Position numbers and translations under genes: made by a program. From contig NZ_JACYHF010000003.1 in the NCBI RefSeq assembly GCF_016482685.1, forward strand, positions 310,001-374,000: DNA of 64,000 nt. The letters run 5' to 3'. A model generated the notes under the pieces. It saw nothing but the letters and a program-made list of their open reading frames with translations. It was not told the origin of the DNA and did no database searches. Source of the DNA: Streptomyces sp. DSM 110735. GTDB lineage: Bacteria > Actinomycetota > Actinomycetes > Streptomycetales > Streptomycetaceae. Below are positions 17,548 to 26,268 of this stretch, piece after piece (position 1 is the stretch's first letter; every line of letters begins with the position of its first letter).

Positions 17548-19007
17548 CCGTGGGTGCGGGTGGCCGGTGCGACCTGTTCGGCGTCTTCGTCGCGCGGGTG
17601 GGTGCGTACGACCAGTCCGGCGCGCCCGGCGGCGTCGAAACCGTCGTCGATCGCGACGACCTCGCGGCCGACGGCGTGCAGCAGGGAGGCGGCGATGGCG
17701 GCGCGCATGCCTCCGGCGCAGTGGACCCAGACCTGACCCTCGGGAACCTCGTGGAGGCGGCGGGGCAGGGTGTGGAGGGGGATGTGGAGGGAGCCGTCGA
17801 TGAAGGCGGCGGCGCGTTCGAAGTCGCGGCGGACGTCGAGGACGACGAGGTGGGGTGTCGGACGAGGGGCGACGTCGACGTCCAGGTCGACAGGGTCGCC
17901 GGAGTGGACTTCCGACCGCGCCGCGAGGTCGGCGAAGGTGGCGCGCGGGAACGACACGAGCCCGTCCGTCACCCACCCCTCCGGCTCCCCCGTGGCCGCG
18001 GCGGCGGGGCGGTCGATCCCGACCCGGACCAACTCGCGCTGGGCGGAGGCGAGTTGTGCCGGGGACGCGGCGAGCAGGGTCACCGGCTTGCCCCACGGGA
18101 TCAGCCAGGCGAGGTAGGTCGCGAGCTGTCCCTCGGCCTCGAAGTTGAGCGAACCGGCGACGTGCCCTTCGGCGAACGCGACCCTGTTCCGCAGGTCGAT
18201 CACCCACTCCCCCGCGGCGAGCCGGGCGGCTATCTCCTCGGCGTCGGCCACGGCGGGCGGGGTCAGATCGACCGGCGCCGGTCCCGAGGCGTTGGCCGGA
18301 CCCATGTGCGTGTAGTACGCGGGGACGTCGTCCAGCCCGGCGAGCAGCTCCGCCACGAAGGTGTCGACGTCGCGGAGCAGCACCTCGTTGGAGACCTTCT
18401 CCTCCCCGATCGTGCTGACCTCGCCGTCGGCCCGCCCCGAAGAACAGAAGCTGCCGAACCCGTGCGTGGGCAACACCGCGGTCTCGTCCGGCAGTTCCCC
18501 GGCCAGCCGGTGCGCGGACGCGTACTGCTCCCGGGCGAGCCGCTCGGTGAGCCTCGGCTCGACCAGGTCGGGCCGGCCGACGGTGCCGGTCAGCAGCGAG
18601 CCCCCGGTGAACACGGCGACGGCCGTGCCGTTCTCCTCCAGGACGTACGCGGTGTGGTGCGGGGTGTGCCCGGGGGTGGCCAACGCCCGCACCACCAGCC
18701 CGGCGTCGCCGTCGACCTCCACCCGGTCCCCGTCCCGCACGGCCACCCGCTCGTACGAGACCCGGGCCCCGGCGGGGACGAGATAGGCGGCGCCGGTGAC
18801 GCGCGCCAGTTCAAGCCCGCCGGTGACGTAGTCGTTGTGCACGTGCGTCTCCGCGACGTACGCGATCCGCACGCCGCGCCGCGCGGCCACCGCGATCACC
18901 TGGTCGATGTCACGCGGCGGGTCGACAACGAGGGCGGCGCGCTCGCCACCCGCCAGGTAACTGCGGTTGCCCAGACCGGCGATGTCGAGGGTGTCGATGA
19001 AGAACAC
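17544..19007 (-). CDS. MBL-fold metallo-hydrolase fused to two rhodanese domains (persulfide dioxygenase-like)
   Basis: 487 residues. Domain 1 (1-250) is an ETHE1-like metallo-beta-lactamase fold: THVHNDYVTGG (His55, His57, Asp59), PGHTPHH (His114) and TGGSLLTGTVGRPDL. Domain 2 (about 265-345) is a rhodanese lacking the catalytic Cys (TLLAAS), domain 3 (about 385-470) is an active-type rhodanese with Cys430 in VHCAGGMR. This layout matches the CstB type of enzyme, in which the dioxygenase forms sulfite from persulfide and rhodanese makes thiosulfate. The usual HxHxDH has Tyr60 in place of the last His. Start GTG 19007 was chosen because AGGAAGGGAG precedes it and VFFIDTLDIAGLG is the family start. 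Two CsoR/CstR-type operators lie upstream. Confidence 0.9.
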   Translation of the reverse strand: MFFIDTLDIAGLGNRSYLAGGERAALVVDPPRDIDQVIAVAARRGVRIAYVAETHVHNDYVTGGLELARVTGAAYLVPAGARVSYERVAVRDGDRVEVDGDAGLVVRALATPGHTPHHTAYVLEENGTAVAVFTGGSLLTGTVGRPDLVEPRLTERLAREQYASAHRLAGELPDETAVLPTHGFGSFCSSGRADGEVSTIGEEKVSNEVLLRDVDTFVAELLAGLDDVPAYYTHMGPANASGPAPVDLTPPAVADAEEIAARLAAGEWVIDLRNRVAFAEGHVAGSLNFEAEGQLATYLAWLIPWGKPVTLLAASPAQLASAQRELVRVGIDRPAAAATGEPEGWVTDGLVSFPRATFADLAARSEVHSGDPVDLDVDVAPRPTPHLVVLDVRRDFERAAAFIDGSLHIPLHTLPRRLHEVPEGQVWVHCAGGMRAAIAASLLHAVGREVVAIDDGFDAAGRAGLVVRTHPRDEDAEQVAPATRTHG

Positions 19008-19030
19008 GGGGGACTCCCTTCCTGCGAAAT

Positions 19031-19078
19031 TACCCCCGGGGGTATGCATGGACGGTACCACGGGTACCCTCGGGGGTA
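19031..19078 (-). promoter_or_regulatory. Two CstR/CsoR-type operators upstream of the MBL-rhodanese gene
   Basis: TACCCCCGGGGGTA (19031-19044) is a perfect 14-bp palindrome; TACCCTCGGGGGTA (19065-19078) matches with one mismatch. Centres are 34 bp apart. They lie 24-71 bases upstream of the start at 19007 and match the site at 16419-16432, defining a three-site local regulon. Confidence 0.78.
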
Positions 19079-19363
19079 TTTTGGAGGACGGGGAGCTGCC
19101 GCGAGGCGGTGGCGCTGACCAGGGATTTGGCGCCCTCGCGCCAGGGAGGTCGACTCGGGGGCCCCTTCAGGACACGTCAGGGCACGCACGCTCGACCGAT
19201 GGCTCATCACGGCACCACGTTGAACGTTTCGACTGGTGCCGACACCCGAGGCACCACCTACCTGAAGTCACCGGACCGGCTCAGCTATCCGCAGTCCAAC
19301 GACCAGGCGGCGCTGAACCGAGCCTGATGACGCTGACCGCCGCCAGCCGTCGGTCGACCGCTC
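19079..19363. other. Intergenic stretch with no supported gene
   Basis: Between the CstR-type operators and the tetR stop no gene is convincing. A frame from 19109 to 19327 (72 codons) has a moderately G/C-rich third position but no ribosome-binding site, weak composition and no recognisable domain. The last third, around 19200-19330, has lower G+C than its surroundings. Confidence 0.5.
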
Positions 19364-20176
19364 TCAGCCTTCGGCCGGAGCCGCCGCACCCTCAGCCGGA
19401 GCCGCCGCGTCCTCGTCCGGCAGGTAACTCGCCAGCCCCCGCAGGATGATCTCCAGGCCGATGTCGAAGCGGTCGTCGGAGGAGTCGACGACCATCAGGC
19501 TGGACAGGGCGCGGAGGTGGGGGAACTCGCCCTCAGGGAGGGACGCGAAGTAGTTCTGCATCTCGTCGGCCATCTCGCGCCAGTCCGGGCGGGCCAGGGA
19601 GTCGCCGCTCTTCTCGCTACGGGCGGCGCGGTCCTGCCACATGTCCTCTTCGAGGACGAAGCCGTCGATGTAGGTGGAGATGAGGTCGCCCGCTTCCGCC
19701 GCGATGCGGTCCGGCAGTCCGGCGGTGCGGAATATGGCGAGCAACCCCTCGACGTGCGGCAGAAGTTCGGCCGTGAAGGGCACGTGGGCCATGGAGATGC
19801 GGGCCACGTCGCGGTGGGACAGCAGACGGCGCCGTCCCGCGCGGGCGTAGTCGCGGACCTGATCCTGCCAGTGCTCGGGGTCGGGTCGCGGCATCCGGAA
19901 GCCGTCGAAGAGCCGGGTGTACATCAGCTCCAGAAGGTCGTCCTTGGAGCTGACGTAGGCGTAGAGGGCGGAGACGGTGACGCCCAGTTCGGCCGCCACC
20001 TGCCGCATCGACAGCCCGTCGAGCCCCTGGCGGTCCAGCACGACGAAGGCGGCATCCACGATCCGGTCCCGTGAGAGCGGCGCCCGCGCGGGGGCGGCCT
20101 GCGCCCGGCCGGAGCGTCGACGCTCCCAGGGGGACGGCGGAGGGGTGGCGGGGGTACCGGCGGCCGCATCGGTCAT
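19364..20176 (-). CDS. TetR-family repressor, probable owner of the GAACAnTGTTC operators
   Basis: 270 residues. The TetR helix-turn-helix lies at about residues 36-82: LSRDRIVDAAFVVLDRQGLDGLSMRQVAAELGV read in sequence with TVSALYAYVSSKDDLLELM. The C-terminal ligand domain is of the TetR_C type with PDRIAAEAGDLISTYIDGF, and the tail contains a direct repeat AAPAEGAAAPAEG. Start ATG 20176 lacks a ribosome-binding site, but TAGACT (20188-20183) sits 6 bases upstream, so the transcript may be leaderless. Operator GAGAACA-G-TGTTCTC at 20198-20212 lies just upstream, predicting autoregulation. It is divergent from an MFS drug exporter, the classical arrangement. The same operators are seen at the monooxygenase/tannase locus. 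Confidence 0.9.
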   Translation of the reverse strand: MTDAAAGTPATPPPSPWERRRSGRAQAAPARAPLSRDRIVDAAFVVLDRQGLDGLSMRQVAAELGVTVSALYAYVSSKDDLLELMYTRLFDGFRMPRPDPEHWQDQVRDYARAGRRRLLSHRDVARISMAHVPFTAELLPHVEGLLAIFRTAGLPDRIAAEAGDLISTYIDGFVLEEDMWQDRAARSEKSGDSLARPDWREMADEMQNYFASLPEGEFPHLRALSSLMVVDSSDDRFDIGLEIILRGLASYLPDEDAAAPAEGAAAPAEG

Positions 20177-20197
20177 GGGGACAGTCTAGGCACGCGG

Positions 20198-20212
20198 GAG
20201 AACAGTGTTCTC
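20198..20212 (-). promoter_or_regulatory. Operator upstream of tetR
   Basis: GAGAACA-G-TGTTCTC, a perfect 15-bp palindrome, 22 bases upstream of the tetR start and just upstream of its likely -10 (20183-20188). Placement fits autorepression. Confidence 0.75.
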
Positions 20213-20253
20213 GTCGGTGAACAGGCAACTTCCACAGGCAGACACGATATATC

Positions 20254-20338
20254 TTGTCCTGGCTCCGCGATTGCGCTATATCTTAATGAACAGCGTTCTC
20301 CGGGTGAGCAGTGTTCTGTTACTGTGAACAGTGTTCAC
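20254..20338 (+). promoter_or_regulatory. Promoter and three tandem operators upstream of the MFS exporter
   Basis: TTGTCC (20254-20259) and TATATC (20277-20282), 17 bases apart, form a likely promoter. Downstream lie three operators with centres at 20293, 20311 and 20331: GAACAGCGTTC (20288-20298, one mismatch), GAGCAGTGTTC (20306-20316, one mismatch) and GTGAACA-G-TGTTCAC (20324-20338, perfect 15 bp). Repressor bound here would block initiation. The 18-bp spacing of the first two equals that at 8077-8106. Confidence 0.75.
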
Positions 20339-20458
20339 CCCGCGTCCGGCCGCATCGGCTCACCAAGCCGTACCGGTGAGCCGGGCAGTCGTATCCATCC
20401 ACCACCCGCCGTACCCGTGGACGCCATCGCGGGCGCGGCCCTTCCGCCAGGAGTCCCG

Positions 20459-22171
20459 ATGTCCACCACCGGTGTCGCGTCCACCGAGGCGCCCGCCGAC
20501 TCCCCAGCGCCCTACCGGTGGCGCTGGGCCGCACTCTTCGTGATCCTCGCGGCCGAGGTGATGGACCTCCTCGACGCCGTCGTCACGAACATCGCCGGTC
20601 CCTCCATGCGGGCCGACCTCGGAGGCGGCGCGTCCACGCTCCAGTGGCTCGCCGCCGCCTACACCCTCTCCATGGCCGTGGGCCTCGTGACCGGCGGACG
20701 GCTCGGCGACATCCACGGACGCCGCCGGATGTTCATGGTCGGCGCCGCGGGCTTCACGGTGGGCTCGCTGCTGTGCGCCATAGCGGGCTCGCCCGAGATA
20801 CTCATCGCCGCGCGGGTCGTCCAGGGACTGTTCGGCGCGGTGATGCTGCCGCAGGGCCTCGGCATGATCAAGGAGATGTTCCCGCCGAAGGAGTCACAGA
20901 AGGCGTTCGGCATGTTCGGCCCGGTCATGGGTCTGTCCGCGGTGTGCGGACCGATCCTGGCGGGCTGGCTCGTGGACGCCGACTACTTCGGCACCGGCTG
21001 GCGCATGATCTTCCTGATCAACCTGCCGCTCGGTCTCGCCGCCCTGCTCGGTGCGGCGCGCTATCTGCCCAAGGGCCGCTCCGAGACCAAGCCGCGCCTC
21101 GACATACCCGGCATGCTGCTGGTCTCGCTGGGCGCGATCCTCATCATCTTCCCGCTGGTCCAGGGCCGTGAGTACGACTGGCCGGTGTGGACCTTCGCGA
21201 TGATGGCCGCCTCGGTCGTCGTGTTCGCCGTCTTCGCCCGCTACGAGTCGAGCCGCAGCCGGGCCGGTCAGGACCCGCTGGTCGTCCCGAGCCTCTTCCG
21301 CAAGCGCGGCTTCAGCGGCGGCATGGTCCTCGGGCTGGTCTTCTTCTCGACCATGCAGGGCTTCATGCTGGTCTTCAACCTCTACACCCAGATCGGTCTC
21401 GGCTACTCCCCGCTCAAGGCGGGTCTGGTCATGGTGCCCTGGTCCGGCGGCATGATCGTCGGCTTCGGCATCGCACAGGGGGTCGCCCGGTTCGGCCGCG
21501 CCGTGCTCCAGGCGGGCACCGTGATCATGGCCCTCGGCGTGTTCGGCGTGTGGCTGACCCTGGACATGGTGGGCGCGGGCGTCGGCCCCTGGCAGCTCCT
21601 GCCCGCGCTGCTCGTCACCGGTATCGGCATGGGTCTGCTGATGGCGCCGTTCTTCGACATCGTCCTCGCCAGCGTCGAGCAGCACGAGACGGGTTCGGCG
21701 TCGGGCACCATGACCGCGATGCAGCAGCTCGGCGGCGCCTTCGGCGTGGCTCTGCTCGGCACCGTCTTCTTCGGCCTCCTCGGCGGCGGCATCGCCACCG
21801 CCGTCGACCACCGCGCGGACGATCTGCGCGGGAAGCTGACCGCCGCGCACGTCGCCCCGGCCGCCCAGGACCGTGTGGTCGCGGACCTGCGCCACTGCGC
21901 CTCCGACCGCGCCGTCGCCAAGGACCCGGAGGCCACCCCGGCGTCCTGCGCCCGCCTGGAGAAGGACACCCGCGCGGCCGTCACCTCCCCGCAGGCCGCG
22001 AAGCAGATACCCGGCGCGCTGAAGGCCACCGCGTCGTCCGCCTTCGAGAGCGGCTTCGGCTCCGTCATGAAGACGGTGCTGTGGATCGTCGACGGGATGC
22101 TCGTCCTGACGTTCCTGCTCTCCTTCCTCCTGCCGCGCCAGGCGCGTCCCGAGGAGTCCGCCGGGCACTGA
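20459..22171 (+). CDS. MFS drug exporter, DHA2 (14-helix, EmrB/QacA) family
   Basis: 570-residue proton-coupled efflux protein. The first helices carry the DHA2 signature VVTNIAGPSMRADL, then WLAAAYTLSMAVGLVTGGRLGDIHGRRRMFMVG (motif A, near residue 75) and GPILAGWLV (motif C-like antiporter). Fourteen hydrophobic segments can be counted; a soluble loop of about 75 residues (AVDHRADDLRGKLTAAH to SAFESGFG) precedes the last helix, typical of the actinobacterial group. Start ATG 20459 was chosen for CAGGAG upstream; the longer frame from 20324 would begin inside an operator. It is divergent from a TetR repressor and preceded by three operators, so expression is probably ligand-induced. Substrate unknown, likely an aromatic drug or metabolite. 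Confidence 0.93.
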   Translation: MSTTGVASTEAPADSPAPYRWRWAALFVILAAEVMDLLDAVVTNIAGPSMRADLGGGASTLQWLAAAYTLSMAVGLVTGGRLGDIHGRRRMFMVGAAGFTVGSLLCAIAGSPEILIAARVVQGLFGAVMLPQGLGMIKEMFPPKESQKAFGMFGPVMGLSAVCGPILAGWLVDADYFGTGWRMIFLINLPLGLAALLGAARYLPKGRSETKPRLDIPGMLLVSLGAILIIFPLVQGREYDWPVWTFAMMAASVVVFAVFARYESSRSRAGQDPLVVPSLFRKRGFSGGMVLGLVFFSTMQGFMLVFNLYTQIGLGYSPLKAGLVMVPWSGGMIVGFGIAQGVARFGRAVLQAGTVIMALGVFGVWLTLDMVGAGVGPWQLLPALLVTGIGMGLLMAPFFDIVLASVEQHETGSASGTMTAMQQLGGAFGVALLGTVFFGLLGGGIATAVDHRADDLRGKLTAAHVAPAAQDRVVADLRHCASDRAVAKDPEATPASCARLEKDTRAAVTSPQAAKQIPGALKATASSAFESGFGSVMKTVLWIVDGMLVLTFLLSFLLPRQARPEESAGH

Positions 22172-22192
22172 TTGCCCTCGGCGGCGGGACGG

Positions 22193-22232
22193 GACGGCCG
22201 GGCGGCTCCTTGGACGGGGCTGCCCGGCCGTC
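22193..22232 (+). terminator. Terminator of the MFS gene
   Basis: GACGGCCGGGC (22193-22203) pairs perfectly with GCCCGGCCGTC (22222-22232), an 11-bp stem starting 21 bases after the stop. Confidence 0.65.
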
Positions 22233-22379
22233 GCGTGCCGTACAAGGCGTAGGCGTCGGCGTCGGTGTTCGACAGGAGTCGCGTACCGTAACGCCACGCG
22301 GGTGGGACGGCGGTGGCCACCGCACTCCGTGGCCCGCCGCGCACCACTCTCGACACCGTTCCGGAAGGACGGCCGCCCC

Positions 22380-23495
22380 GTGCTCACGTCGTACGCAGCC
22401 CACTTCGACACACCCGCCGGGTATCTGGACTTCGCCCGGTTCGGTCCGCCGTCGCGGGACGCCGTGGCCGCCACCGCGCGCGCCATGGAGGACACCGCGC
22501 GCGCCGACCACACCACGGTGGACCGCCTGATGCGCGCGGAGGACACCGCCCGGGACACGGCCGCCCGCCTCGCGGGCACCGACGCCGCGCACACGGTGCT
22601 GCTGCCGAACGCGTCGACCGGCGTGTTCCACGCCGCGCTCGGCGTCCGGGACGGCGTGGTCCTGGTCCCCCGCAGCGACTTCCCCGCGAATCACTACCCG
22701 TGGCGCCGCAGCGCGCATCTGGGCCGCGCCACGCCGCGCTGGCTCGACCCGGCGCCCGGTGCCGGTGTCACCCCGGAGCTGGTCCGCGCCGCCCTGACCG
22801 ACGACGTGGTGGCCCTGTCCGTCAGCGCGGTGGACTTCCGTACGGGCTTCCGCGCGGACCTGGCGGGGCTGCGCGAGGCGATCGGACCGGACCGGCTGCT
22901 GATCGTGGACGCCATCCAGGCGTTCGGCGTGGCCGACCTGCCCTGGGGTGCGGCCGACGTGGTGATCGCGGGCGGCCAGAAGTGGTTGCGCGCGGGCTGG
23001 GCCACGGGCTTCGCCACGCTCTCCGACCGAGCACTCGAACACCTGGAACCGGTACTCACCGGCTGGACGGGCGTCGAGGACGTCGGCCTCTTCGACGGCA
23101 CCGAACACCTTCCCGCCCCCGACGCCCGCCGCTGGTCGATGACCAACCTCAGCCCGGTGACAGCCGCCGCGTTCGCCGCCGCGCTGGAGTTGGTCGAACG
23201 ACACACCGTCGCGGCGATCGAGGCGGCGATCGAGGTACGCGTCGGCGAACTCACCGAGGCCATCACGGCCCAGGGCGCCCGCATCCTCTCCCCCACCATC
23301 CCGTCCCACCGCGCGGGCATCCTCTCCTTCACGCTCCCGGACCACGCCCCCGAACTCGTAGCAAAGGCCCTCCACGCGGAGGGCGTCACCCCGACGGTCC
23401 GCACGGACTCGCTCCGCCTGTCCCCGCACGCGTCGACTCCGCCGGAGGCGACGGAGCGGGTGACGGCGGCGCTTGCGTCGCTGCGTGGTCGCTGA
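22380..23495 (+). CDS. Class V aminotransferase-fold PLP enzyme
   Basis: 371 residues, fold type I PLP enzyme related to cysteine desulfurases and kynureninase-like enzymes. The PLP lysine is Lys201 in IAGGQKWLRAGWATGF; the aspartate contacting the pyridine nitrogen is in LLIVDAIQAFGV. NASTGVFHAAL and VLVPRSDFPANHYPW fit the phosphate-binding and substrate regions. GTG 22380 was chosen because GGAAGGA precedes it; upstream sequence in frame is not protein-like. The product starts MLTSYAAHFDTPAGYLDFARFGPPS, typical of an actinobacterial aminotransferase V group of unknown substrate. No operon partner. A cysteine residue typical of desulfurase active loops is not evident, so sulfur transfer is unlikely. 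Confidence 0.85.
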   Translation: MLTSYAAHFDTPAGYLDFARFGPPSRDAVAATARAMEDTARADHTTVDRLMRAEDTARDTAARLAGTDAAHTVLLPNASTGVFHAALGVRDGVVLVPRSDFPANHYPWRRSAHLGRATPRWLDPAPGAGVTPELVRAALTDDVVALSVSAVDFRTGFRADLAGLREAIGPDRLLIVDAIQAFGVADLPWGAADVVIAGGQKWLRAGWATGFATLSDRALEHLEPVLTGWTGVEDVGLFDGTEHLPAPDARRWSMTNLSPVTAAAFAAALELVERHTVAAIEAAIEVRVGELTEAITAQGARILSPTIPSHRAGILSFTLPDHAPELVAKALHAEGVTPTVRTDSLRLSPHASTPPEATERVTAALASLRGR

Positions 23496-24045
23496 GGACC
23501 GGCGGAAAGCTCGCCCCGTTGTCGCGGCTGCTCATCCTCGTCCGGAGACTCCCCGGGCAGCTCCGCCGACCACGACCAGAGACCGCTTCCCCTGACCGGA
23601 GCAGCAGGGGCGGCTTGCTACCCCGGACCCCGAGCGCCCCGACCCCGAGCGCCCGGCACCCGACGAAAGTCAGGCTGGGGCCGGTGGCCGCCCGCGCCTC
23701 GGACCACAGCCAGAAGCTGCCCGGGCGGCAACCGTCGGCCAGGAAACGGAACCGCCTGCCCGGCAGCCCCTGACCGCGCCCGCGGGCCCGCCCCGCGACC
23801 ACCAGCCACCACCCGCAGGCTGCCCGCGCCACAGCCACGCACCACGGCTGCAAGCTGCCCACTCGGCGACCGCCGCCCCCGGCCGGGGGCCGGCCGTCCC
23901 GCACCTCATGACGACCGGGAGCTGACCGCCCCCGGCCTCTGAGCACAGGCGGGGAGCCTCCGCTCGCAGCTCCGGCCATGGTCGAAGCCCCGCCGACAGC
24001 CCAACCGACCCACCACCACCCCGCCCAGCCCCCGGACGGACCCCC
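23496..24045. other. Gene-free, very GC-rich intergenic stretch
   Basis: About 550 bases between convergent genes. Several long frames cross it but all have shadow-type composition (Arg/Pro/Gly-rich) and none has a supported start. It contains a short direct repeat (GACCCCGAGCGCCC twice near 23626-23655) and a perfect 16-base self-complementary run, GCCCCCGGCCGGGGGC, near 23875-23890. These could act as terminators; otherwise nothing is recognised. Confidence 0.5.
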
Positions 24046-25887
24046 TCAGCCCAGGTCCAGCTCCGGCCCGTACATCTCCAGCCACAGCGCCAGGTCCAGT
24101 GTGCGTTCCATGCCGCGGCGGGCGGACTGGGTGGCGATGGGGCCGGAGGTCTCGGTGGTGCGGCGGACCTTGTCTCGGTCGAGGAGGTCGAAGACGGGGT
24201 GGGAGGGGCGGGAGAGGAGGTCGTGGACCTGGGACTGGAGGGCGACGGCGTAGCCGGGGTCCTGGGTGGAGGGGTAGGGGCTCTTGACGCGGTCGTAGAC
24301 GGAGCGCGGGAGGAGATCGGCGGTGGCTTCGCGCAGCAGGCTCTTCTCGCGGCCGTCGAAGGACTTGAGGGACCAGGGGGTGTTGTAGACGTACTCGACG
24401 AGCCGGTGGTCGCAGAACGGCACCCGGACCTCCAGGCCGACGGCCATGCTCATGCGGTCCTTGCGGTCGAGCAGGGCTCGGACGAATCGGGTGAGGTGGA
24501 GGTTGCACATGCGGCGCATGCGGTACTCGAAGTCGCTCTCGCCGTCGAGGCGTTCGATGCCGGAGACGGCGGTGCGGTAGCCGTCCGCGATGTAGCCCTC
24601 CAGGTCGAGGGACTTGGCGAGGTCCGGACGGAGGACACCCGTGTCGTCGCCGAAGTGGCGGCCGAGGCTGACGAGCCAGGGGAAGGTCTCGGCGTGGCGG
24701 GCTTCCTCGTCGAAGAACTGGAGGTAGCCGCCGAAGACCTCGTCGGCGGACTCGCCCGAGAGCGCCACCGTGGACTGGTCGCGGATGGCGCGGAACAGCA
24801 GCAGGAGCGAGGCGTCCATGTCACCGAACCCGGCCGGCAGGTCGCGGGCGCGGATGACCTTCTCGCGGGCGGCGGGGTCGGCCAGGGACTGCGCGTCGAG
24901 GACGATGTCCTGGTGGTCGGTCCGCGCGAGCCGGGCCACGTCGTGGACGAAGGGGGTGTCGGGCGTGCCGCGCAGCTCGTCCGCGACGAAGTTGTCCGCC
25001 TGTCCGGCGAAGTCGACGGCGAAGCTGCGTACCTTCTCCCCCTGCTCCCCGAGCTGCCGTGCGGCCAGCGCGGTCATGGCGGAGGAGTCGAGACCGCCGG
25101 AGAGCAGGGTGCAGCGGGGCACGTCGGCGACGAGCTGGCGGCGCACGATGTCGTCGAGGAGGGAGCGGACGGTGGCGATGGTGGTGTCGCGGTCGTCGGT
25201 GTGCGGGCGGGTCTCCAGCCGCCAGTAGACGCGGGTGCGCGGTCCGGAGCGGTCGACGGTGACGACGGTGCCGGGCTCGACCTCGCGGATGCCGTCCCAG
25301 ACGGCGTGCCCGGGCGTCTTGACCAGGGTGAGCAGCTCGCGCAGGCCGTCCAGGGTCACACGGGGGCGGACCAGCGGGTTGGCGAGGATGGCCTTGGGTT
25401 CGGAGCCGAAGAGAACGCCGTCGGGGGTGGGGTGGAAGTAGAACGGCTTGATGCCCATGCGGTCGCGGATCATCACGAGCTTGTCGTGGCGGCCGTCCCA
25501 CACCGCGAAGGCGTACATGCCGTTCAGCCGCTCGGCGACCGTGTCGCCCCATTCGAGGTAGCCGCGCAGGACGACCTCGGTGTCGGAGTCGGTGGTGAAC
25601 CGGTGCCCGCGGTCGATGAGTTCGCGGCGCAGCTCGGTGAAGTTGTACGCCTCGCCGGAGTAGACGAGGGCGACGGCGCCTTCTGGGGTGCGGACGGTCA
25701 TGGGCTGGCGGCCGCCGGGGAGGTCGATGATGGCGAGCCGCCGGTGTCCCAGCGCGGCGGGTCCCTCGGCCCAGGTGCCGCGGTCGTCGGGTCCCCGGCA
25801 GGACATCGTCTCGGTCATCGCATCCAATGCGGGGTCGTCGGCCGCGAGGTCACGGTCGAAGGAGACCCATCCGGTGATGCCGCACAT
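24046..25887 (-). CDS. asnB: Asparagine synthase (glutamine-hydrolysing), AsnB
   Basis: 613-residue class II glutamine amidotransferase converting aspartate, glutamine and ATP to asparagine. The N-terminal nucleophile is Cys2 (MCGITGWVSF) after removal of Met; GHRRLAIIDL and the glutaminase residues SGEAYNFTELR follow. The C-terminal ATP-pyrophosphatase domain carries the P-loop SGGLDSS at about residue 262 and ALSGESADEVFGGY later. The length matches actinobacterial AsnB rather than E. coli AsnB (554). It is not in an obvious operon. Secondary-metabolism relatives (beta-lactam synthetase, amidotransferases) share the fold, but the intact Cys2 and conserved motifs favour the housekeeping reaction. 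Confidence 0.94.
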   Translation of the reverse strand: MCGITGWVSFDRDLAADDPALDAMTETMSCRGPDDRGTWAEGPAALGHRRLAIIDLPGGRQPMTVRTPEGAVALVYSGEAYNFTELRRELIDRGHRFTTDSDTEVVLRGYLEWGDTVAERLNGMYAFAVWDGRHDKLVMIRDRMGIKPFYFHPTPDGVLFGSEPKAILANPLVRPRVTLDGLRELLTLVKTPGHAVWDGIREVEPGTVVTVDRSGPRTRVYWRLETRPHTDDRDTTIATVRSLLDDIVRRQLVADVPRCTLLSGGLDSSAMTALAARQLGEQGEKVRSFAVDFAGQADNFVADELRGTPDTPFVHDVARLARTDHQDIVLDAQSLADPAAREKVIRARDLPAGFGDMDASLLLLFRAIRDQSTVALSGESADEVFGGYLQFFDEEARHAETFPWLVSLGRHFGDDTGVLRPDLAKSLDLEGYIADGYRTAVSGIERLDGESDFEYRMRRMCNLHLTRFVRALLDRKDRMSMAVGLEVRVPFCDHRLVEYVYNTPWSLKSFDGREKSLLREATADLLPRSVYDRVKSPYPSTQDPGYAVALQSQVHDLLSRPSHPVFDLLDRDKVRRTTETSGPIATQSARRGMERTLDLALWLEMYGPELDLG

Positions 25888-26268
25888 GCGCTGCCTCCAG
25901 CCTCCGGTCGGCAGCCGCCCTCGCGCTCACCTGCACTTTCCGGGTGGCGTGAGAAAGACCGCCGAACCAGTTGTATCGAGCACCTATATGACGAGCCTCC
26001 GCCTCCGGGTCGCCCGGGTCAACGCGTCCGTAACACCCGCGACCCATCCCCCTCACACCCCGGACACGATTTCGGCCGCCCTTTGCCAAGGCGAAAGCCC
26101 GCGAGCGGGGCGAATTCAGCCCGAGCACCCCTCCGGGACCCCGGATCAGGCCACGGGCAAAAACTTCCCCAAGCGCCCAGGGAACCCCCGTCTTCGCGAA
26201 GAGAAACGGAACGGCCGCCTCGGGCGAGGACTTCGAGCCGTCGGGAGAGGGCGCGAACGGACCCGCGC
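25888..26268. other. Intergenic region upstream of asnB
   Basis: 381 bases between the MocR-type gene stop and the asnB start, both minus strand. It must hold the asnB promoter. An AT-richer patch (TCGTCATATAGG on the minus strand, about 25980-25995) may be a -10 region. No gene, riboswitch consensus or repeat is recognised. Confidence 0.4.

Noticed and set aside
16795..18207. 470-residue version of the TauE/SafE protein
   Set aside because: The first 220 residues are an out-of-frame shadow of the MBL-rhodanese gene; the ATG at 17547 gives a normal 250-residue permease.
19109..19327. 72-codon plus-strand frame between the CstR-type operators and tetR
   Set aside because: No ribosome-binding site, weak composition and no recognised domain.
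23386..23979. Minus-strand frame of 197 codons in the spacer before asnB
   Set aside because: Trp/Gly/Arg-rich sequence without domain features, overlapping the 3' end of the aminotransferase gene.
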